Source of the DNA: Vanilla planifolia
Lineage: Eukaryota > Streptophyta > Magnoliopsida > Asparagales > Orchidaceae
Direction: 5' to 3'
DNA length: 64,000 bases
Assembly: GCA_023846275.1 (NCBI GenBank)
Contig: CM043874.1
Coordinates: 30,291,630-30,355,629 of the forward strand
The position numbers were made by a program, and so were the translations under genes. The notes under the pieces are model-generated. The model was not told the origin of the DNA. It saw only the letters and a program-made list of their open reading frames with translations, and ran no database searches. Positions 56,655 through 64,000 of this stretch are shown in pieces (position 1 is the stretch's first letter; each line of letters opens with the position of its first letter).

Positions 56655-58712
56655 TTTATAAACAAATCCCCAGCTATAATAAAACTTATATATTAGATAA
56701 TGCACTTGGCTAGCCATCTTTCATTCAGGCTTAATATTCAAACTAGGAATTGTAAACCCCAAATTTAATTCATGCTCATGATTTTTCACCCATAATGAAC
56801 CATGCCTCTTAAACAAATGGCTGCCTAATTGATATAGAGGCTAGTTTACCCTAAGCTAAAATAACTTACAATAATTGACTTGTATGTACAAGGTACCAAA
56901 GCAACATGTATTTGAAACCATACAAATCCACATGCTTATACCATCAAAACTCACATTATCACAAATCCAAATCTAATGTAAAAGATAATATATAATACTA
57001 ATAAAAATATCCAATAATAAAAGTTTAATAATAAAGTTTGATATAATTCAAAGTACATCATAACCTCTAATCACATAGCTTGAGGGTCTAGAACTTAAAA
57101 GACACTACGTCCAAAAATCATATCTTCAGAAGATCATTTTACTTGACATGTTGCCACTAATCCAAAGCTCCATCAATAATGGTAGGATTTTCAAAAGTTT
57201 TCTCAAACCCTTAATTAGTGTTTAGGATAGTTTATCTATTATTTATGGTATCCTAAGGTTACCTTCCAACCTTAGCTCCATCATCTATGATTTATAACCC
57301 ATTTATCTGAGTTACTTTATGCTTTTTTTGAACTCTGACTCATCTATTTATAGTACTCTATAAGATCAAATGATAACTAATTAGATTATCTTTAGCCTTA
57401 TCTAAGATTTGCTTAAGGATCACTTAACCTATTAGGCTACCCTTGAGTTTTTGCTTAAGTCCACATCTTTGATTTTATTCCTATAGGTGCATTTATCAAC
57501 TTTGGACCAATCATTATATATTGCATCCACATGATTTTCACTAGTTACTCTCATGCCTCTCAACCAAACTTAAGCTATTACACCCATCCCAAATGTCTCT
57601 CTGAGCCACACATAATCTACACAAACTATCATTTAAGATGCCAACCAAAGGTCTAAAAGACTAAAAGGGATTACCTAATTTCTTACAAAATAACTATGCC
57701 ATTTAAAGTGTTTTGCCAACATCAAAAGGACAAATAATCCCATAACCCAACCTAACTTCTCTCTTGAAAGACAAAACAAAGATCTCTAACATAACCAAGC
57801 TTTATCCAAGCTTTGACTAAGAGCCCCTCTATTCCAATGCCTTAACCAAGGTATACTTAAAAGGATCTCCAAAATTCTTATACTCTTGGTTCCAATCTTA
57901 TCCCCTTATGGTATCTTAAAGTTACTTCTAAGACCCTAATTCCTTATCTAAGTATCCTAGAGTTTCCTTATAACCTCTTATTCCACTATCTATATTACAT
58001 CAAAGGTTTTGTCTAAACCCTATACTACTCATCTAAGTAATATAAGGTTTTTCTTAAACCATTACTTTCTTTCTTGAGGTACCTTATAAGATTTAAACTA
58101 ATCTCTTACTCAACCCTAAACTTTATTTAAGGTCCTTATAAGGTCCAAACTAAGCTCTTATTCAATCCTAGATTTTAACTAGAGTTTTAATAAGGTCCAA
58201 ATTGAGATCTTAATTAACTATAGACTTTATTTAGGGTCTTGATAAGTTCCAAATTGAGCCTCTCATGACTTAATTAAGCTATATTACAAACTTCTCAATC
58301 ATGATTGAGGAAAGAAAAATAGATGACACAAGGAGTCCTTAGTGTTTACCTAGGTTTCAAGTTATTATAATATCCATGTCATAATCCAGGTTAAATTACA
58401 TAAAAGAGTTTGTTCTAAATTTGCTTATCATAATTTTATGTGTGTAAGCATAGGTTTTGATCATTGTGCCATGGTCCAACTAGAAGTTCAAGTTGTCTTA
58501 TCCAAACAAAAAAAGTTTAATAAGCATAGAATTCTTTATAAAAAATCTAAGATTTTCAACATAAAATTATCTTTCACATAGCATGATATCTTAATAAAAA
58601 AATTAGAAATAATTAAAGAATTCATCATAATAATTTGATTCAAGGGTTATTCCAACAAAAGCTAGCAAGGTTAGGATTTACTTTATAACATGGAAATTAA
58701 TCATCATTTCTA
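56655..58712 (-). repeat. LTR, left copy (gypsy element at 56-63 kb)
   Basis: About 2.06 kb and collinear with 60505-63240 apart from the block at about 60940-61615. Includes a 52-bp tandem array at 58088-58262. Confidence 0.6.
58088..58262. repeat. 52-bp tandem repeat, about 3.4 copies
   Basis: Units start at 58088, 58140, 58192 and 58243 with AAGRTYYAAA...CTCTTA-type sequence. The same array sits at the matching place of the other LTR (62611-62785). Confidence 0.75.
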
Positions 58713-61309
58713 CAAACCCAACACTTGCTCACTTAGTCCTACAATTGGACTTCGAGCTAATGTAATTCTACTAAGGTCATACGATAATGTGCCTTTGCTT
58801 CAAGAATGGCTCCAAGCCCCAAATCAATAGACTCAAGTTCATGCACTGGTACCAAACTAAGAAAATCATTAAGAAAGACATCAAGGTAATTTTGCACAAT
58901 AAGGTATTCAATAGAGTTAAGGTCACAACTTAGGAATTAGTTACAAATGTTAGCAATGTTAGCCAAGTGTCACAACCCTATGAATCAAATTTGTAGACTA
59001 AAGTGCCAAATTATAGGTATCTATCGATTAACTCCAAAATAAGTAATGTTAAATGAATCTAGCATCCTAATTCAGACCTTCTTCTCTTAACAATAGATCA
59101 CTATACTATTTTATGGCATTTAGAACATGCATAATATGACATTGAACTCAATAATGAGTACATGAATAAGCTCAACCTCAAAGAGCTGGCTAAGAATAAC
59201 CAGATCACCATAAATTTCACTTTTAATTTGAATCTCATCACTAAAAATTAATCCCATCATTAAAAATTATTATAACTGGCCTTTGTTAGCCTTAACTCTC
59301 TCCCAAGTATATTAAGATATAAAAGAATGTGATTTACTTGTATCAAAGAGTACAAAAAACTAACAATACAAAATAAGAGTGTACCAGTGATCACATCAAA
59401 TGCCACTATGATCTGCTAAGAAGATGCATAAATATGAAATTATCCTCTTAGAATGGCTCCTACTTATCTAGAACCTTGAATACTCCTTTTGTCCCAACAA
59501 AAATTAGCCTTCTTATGGCCAGACTTCAAATATCTAAACAAATATTCTCTTAGTATTGGCAAACACCTCTATGCCTCCTACCACATCAACAACATCTGCA
59601 TGCCTAACCTTTGGACTAGTCTAGATGGCTCTCACTAATAGGTTGAGCTAAGATAAATGTGACTTGGCTATCTCTATTAGATCTCTTATGCCATTTCCTT
59701 TCATAAGATCTATTAGTCCTCTTGTTCTTATTAGAATCAAGACTATTTCTCTTTTTGCTAGCCTTATGATGAGCCTCCATGTGATGCTTTGCATACTTTA
59801 TTAACATGGCTTCCTCAACTAGGGATTAGGGATGGTCTAAGTCCCTCCAAGAAGAGCTCATAATAACACCACTCAAATGTCACTAGCTCAGATCCATATC
59901 GAGTCAAGTAAGTAAATCATGAAGCATAATCTATCACTAGCAACTGACCATGCCTCAAGTGAGCAACTCCCTACAAATTTGAGCCTTAGTTATGTCAAGA
60001 TCATAGTACTCTCTAAAAATAATCACAAACTCATCTCAGTGGTGTGTATTGGAACATAGTTTGGCTTATCCATGCCACCAAGTAGCTACCTCAACATCCA
60101 AAACCAAAACTACTAGCACAAACTTCCACTTTAATAGAGACCCCTGCCCCTTCCCCCACCCCCCCTCAATGCATCAAACACACTTAGGATGTGAGCTAAC
60201 TAGTTATCGACTATTATCAAGTGTAATGAAAACATAGATACACATGACCTAATCATATAAATGCCTTCAATCAATGATCCCCACAGGGCTCAAGTTATAC
60301 CTAAGGTGTCATAGCTTAAATAAGTTAATTTAATAAGGGCTCTCTTTAGACATACTTACTATCCGCTAAACCTCTTATAGTAGCTCTACAAGTCCTAACT
60401 ATATCTTATGCATTCTTATGACTTATTCTCCTTAACTTAATGGACATGAGCCAAACATGCCTAAGTATGATTATAATCCAACCTAGTCTCTAATACAAAG
60501 TCTATTAGACCTAATTTTTTAGCAAAACTTTTTTAAAAAAATCTAAAACTGATGTACTAAACAATGCACTTGACTAACCATCATTTTCACTTTTGGAGCT
60601 TGATATTTAAATTAGGAGCCGTGATCTCCTAATATTGATCATTATGCTTACAGAATGCAACCTACAATGAACCATGCTTCTTAACCAAATGGCTACCTAA
60701 TTGATTTGCAAGTTGGTCCACCCTAAACTAGGATAACTTATTAGAACACACTAGCTTGTTGTTGGTACAAAAGCTACATGCAATTGAAACCATACCTATC
60801 CATATACTCAATCATCAAATCTTACATTAAACAAAAATCCAAGTTCAATGTAAGAGATAATATAAAAGGATAATAGTAATGTCTAATAATAAAAGTTTAA
60901 CAATAAAGTCTGATATAATCCAAATTCCATCAAATTAAATTATTAAAGTCATAGGAATAACATCAGTATTGCTAAAAAAGGAGGGCAAATAAAACCAATG
61001 AACTACTAGATGATCAACAAGTCAACACAATCTCTAGCTCCTAAGGATCTCTTGTCTCCTTGATCTTAAATGTAAAAATAAGATGGAGTGAACCAAAGCT
61101 CAATGACAAATTCTTAAGTAATGCTATAAAAATAACACACAAATATAAATTATTATAACAAATTTATAAAGCAAATTATAATCAGTATCATGATTAGTGA
61201 TGTCATACAAATAAATGTCAGACTACTAGTTTAAAACTAGACTAAAATATGAGATTATTATACAACCATTCATAAGTTTAGTGTCCCATAAACACTTTGG
61301 TACTCCTTC

Positions 61310-61625
61310 CAAACCCATAAACTAGCAATCAAGTATCCAATACTCTCGTTTAAGAAATGCTAATCACATAAACCACTGATTAGGAGTTCAAAACTCTTGT
61401 TTGAGACATGTTAATCACATAAATCTCTAATTAAGAATCCAACACTCTTGTTTGAAATGTGTTAATCATATAAATCACTAATTAGGAATCTAGCACTCTC
61501 ATTTGAAGCATGTTAATCACATAAATCTCTGATTACAAATTTGGTATTCTCATTTAAGACATGCAATCACATAAATCTTTAAATAGAAATTTTAACACTC
61601 TTGTCCAAGATAAGTCAATAACATA
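61310..61625. repeat. 51-bp minisatellite, about 5-6 copies
   Basis: Units start with TAATCACATAAA at 61361, 61412, 61463, 61514 and, with small changes, 61564 and 61614; a partial unit precedes them. Each unit runs through a CTAATTAGGAAT-like part and AACACTCTTGTTTGA. The spacing is 50-51 bases throughout. Confidence 0.85.
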
Positions 61626-62610
61626 GCTTGAGGATCTAAAATATGGGATACATTATATTGCATAATCATATCTTCATCAAGATCATCTTACTTGACATGT
61701 TGTCTTTAATTAAACCAACTATTATCAACTATTTGAATATTTCATAGCATTTCCTCAAACCCTTAATCAGTTGTCTAAGATTGTTTATCTATTATCTAAG
61801 GTATCTTAAAGTTACCACTAAACCCTAACTCTATCATTTAGGTTGCCTAACTATTATTTGGGATACTTTAGAGTTTCTTTTAAACCTTAACTAATCTAAG
61901 GCACTTTAGAGTTTCTTATGAACCTTAACTTATCTATCTATAATGTCTAAAAATATCAAATTATATTTAATTAATTTGAATTTATCTTTACCCTTATCTA
62001 GGACCTCACAAGGATGACTCTATCTATTAAGATACCCTTAAGCTTTTGCTCTGGTCCATAACTGTGGCCTTTATCCTTAAGTGCATTTACATGAGTTTCA
62101 CTAGTATCTCTTATGCCTCTCGACTAAACCTAAATCATTGTGCCCATCCCAAATGTCTCTCATGAGCCACACACAATCCTCCATACTACTAGTGGCCTAA
62201 GAGACTAAACCAGGTTACTCAATGTCTTACTCAATAACAAAACTATGTATAGGGTTTATCAAAAGGAAAAATAATCTTTTTGGTTGAGCTTAAAATCTCT
62301 CTTTAAGGATAATACCAAGATCTCAAACTTAACCAAACTTTATCTAATATTTGATCAAGAGGCTCTCTATTCTAATGCCTTAATAAAAGTATACTTTAAA
62401 GCTTTTCAAATTGTTACACTCTTGGTTCTAATCCTATCTTCATAATTGTAGTACCTTATAGTTACCTCTAAAACCCTAATGCCTTATTTGGATACCTTAG
62501 AGATTTCTTAAGTTCTCTTATTCCACTAATTGGATTACATTAAGGTTTTAATCATCTTGATAATTTAAGGTTTCTCCTAAACTCTAAATTCCATTATCAA
62601 GACACATTAT

Positions 62611-62785
62611 AAGATCCAATCTAAGCTCTCACTCAACCTTAGACATTATTTAGAGTCCTCATAAGGTCAAACTGAGCTCTCACTCAACTTTAGACTTTAT
62701 CTTAGATCCTATTAAGGTCCAAAATAAGGACTCAATCAAACTTTAAACTTTACCTAGAGTCATGCTAAGTCCTAAATTAAGCCAT
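62611..62785. repeat. 52-bp tandem repeat, about 3.4 copies (second LTR)
   Basis: Units start at 62611, 62663, 62714 and 62766, matching 58088-58262 in spacing and sequence type. Confidence 0.75.
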
Positions 62786-63240
62786 TCATGACTTAACCAA
62801 GCTATTTTGCAAGCTATCCAAACATAAATAAGGTAAGAAAAATTCTTTGTAACAAGGAGCCCATAGAGTTTGGATAGGTTTCATGTTACTACCCTAATAT
62901 TCATGTCCTTAATCTAGGTTAAATTACACAAAAGTGTTTGTTCTCACCTTCCTTACCATGGTTTCATGTGTGTAAGCACATGTTCTAATCATCATGCCAT
63001 GGTTGAGGTAAAAGTTCAAGTTCATCTTATCCAAACCAAAATTGTCTAAATAAGAATGGACTTTTTTATAGCAAAATCTAAGGTTTTCAACATAGAACTA
63101 CATTTTATGATATCTTAATAAGTATGAGAAATAATTAAAGAAAGCTTTATAACAATTCAATTCAAGAGTTATTCCAAAAAAAGATATCAAGATTATGGTT
63201 TCCTTTATAACATGGATATGAATCATAATTTCATGAAAAT

Positions 63241-64000
63241 CTAAAATAACCAAACCACCAATTACAACCACTTAGAAACATTGCGTTCTTAAGTATGGTA
63301 AACATGCTAAAATAAAGCATCCTAAACCTCACAAATTTTATACATTTCATGAATCAACAATAAATCTCAACATTATCAAGAAACCAAAATCAATACCCTA
63401 AAATTAACCTCTTAGGTAAGGAAATATATTGAACATTCATGGCTATAGCAATACATCATAAAGAGATTATTCAAGGGATGTCTAAAACAAGCTCTTAACA
63501 ATTCCATCAATTCTTAATTTAGTAATTTCTTTCTTCTTATCATAAAATCATGAGAAGGAAGATTAACAAATTAAAGCATGATCATACATCCACATTATTA
63601 CATGCATTCATAGCAAAATAGTTAATTTCTTTATCCTAGATTACTTCTACATTTAAGTTTACAATCTTGAGGTTAATGATCCTTATAAAGGACAACACTA
63701 AGGATTGTGTTTTTTCCTTTAAGTCATCAGATCTTCTATGACAACTTATATTTTATTACTCTAATGTCAATATTAACTAGATATTTTCTTAAGAATTTTT
63801 AGAAAAAATGATATAATATAATTTTATATATGTCTCAAAAAAATGAGTCTGATAGAGTATCTCAAAATTTAATTATGAATAATTTTTTAGAAAAAGAACA
63901 TGTTATGAAGAATCCAATGGTACATTTATTATAATTTTTAAAAATTATTTAAATTTCTCATGAAATATTAAAAAGAGGAAAATAAATATTCAAATAATTA
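63241..64000. other. AT-rich DNA to window end, nothing recognised
   Basis: No open frame, repeat partner or motif of note. Confidence 0.4.

Larger units (their letters stand above)
56655..63240 (-). mobile_element. Fossil Ty3/gypsy element with both LTRs
   Basis: Long direct repeats (56655-58712 and 60505-63240) flank about 1.8 kb. The complement of CTTTGTATTAGAGACTAGGT (60481-60500) next to the right LTR matches a tRNA-iMet primer-binding site (TTGGTATCAGAGCC type). Minus-strand reading near 60110-59950 shows a gypsy gag core (VATWW, then FREYYDLDITKAQ). A zinc-knuckle-like patch lies near 59530-59480. pol is absent. The element is broken with many lesions and the LTRs are well diverged. 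The frames at 59616-59807 and 60049-60237 are debris of it. Confidence 0.65.
60505..63240 (-). repeat. LTR, right copy (gypsy element at 56-63 kb)
   Basis: About 2.74 kb. It is longer than its partner because it holds an additional block (about 60940-61615) that contains the 51-bp minisatellite. Confidence 0.6.

Noticed and set aside
61310-61625. Regularly spaced repeats as a CRISPR-like array
   Set aside because: The units are contiguous, with no unique spacers, in a plant LTR. It is a minisatellite.

Overview
This is plant nuclear DNA from an angiosperm; nothing in the window fixes the species. The evidence is one split gene of the plant POD1/TAPT1 family, very AT-rich surroundings, and a dense bed of old LTR retrotransposons whose primer-binding sites resemble the plant initiator-Met type. 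About 15 kb of the 64 kb is the gene, most of it intron. Nearly all the rest is fossil LTR-element sequence or unassignable AT-rich DNA.

The gene runs on the + strand from the ATG at 8116 to the stop at 22777. I could join eleven coding exons with consistent phase into a 602-residue membrane protein (1809 nt including the stop). Ten exon ends fit ordinary GT-AG introns or the gene ends. The sixth intron (17658-17898) is different: it starts ATATCCTTT, carries TTCCTTAAC just before its end, and finishes in AC. This is the signature of a U12-type AT-AC intron spliced by the minor spliceosome. Introns 1, 4 and 7 are each 3.6-4.0 kb. Intron 1 holds a copia-like LTR and a SINE-like tRNA-derived piece. 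Intron 4 holds a local duplication and a hAT-like terminus.

Layout: 1-6545 is + strand LTR sequence of one Ty1/copia-like family ('family A', named here for convenience), with a hairpin module and a tRNA-like fragment at 1.3-1.7 kb. 6.5-7.9 kb is AT-rich flank and promoter. 8.1-23.2 kb is the POD1/TAPT1 gene. 24.6-29.4 kb is a minus-strand Ty3/gypsy fossil into which a complete 2983-bp solo LTR (26035-29017) has inserted, with a GTTTT target duplication. 29.6-38.7 kb is a minus-strand copia-like complex with a 3.3-3.5 kb direct duplication of internal region plus LTR. 38.7-41.1 kb is AT-rich LTR-like DNA and some lower-copy sequence. 41.1-46.8 kb is a minus-strand copia fossil with both LTRs and gag traces, and a third related LTR lies at 51.0-52.8 kb. 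49.77-50.36 kb is a separate LTR with primer-binding site on the + strand. 55.1-56.3 kb is a gypsy-type LTR end. 56.65-63.24 kb is a minus-strand Ty3/gypsy fossil with LTRs of about 2.1 and 2.7 kb; the longer one contains a 51-bp minisatellite.

Only the POD1/TAPT1 gene looks functional. No CRISPR array, rRNA, complete tRNA or intact transposon gene was seen. All homology calls come from reading by eye, without database search.
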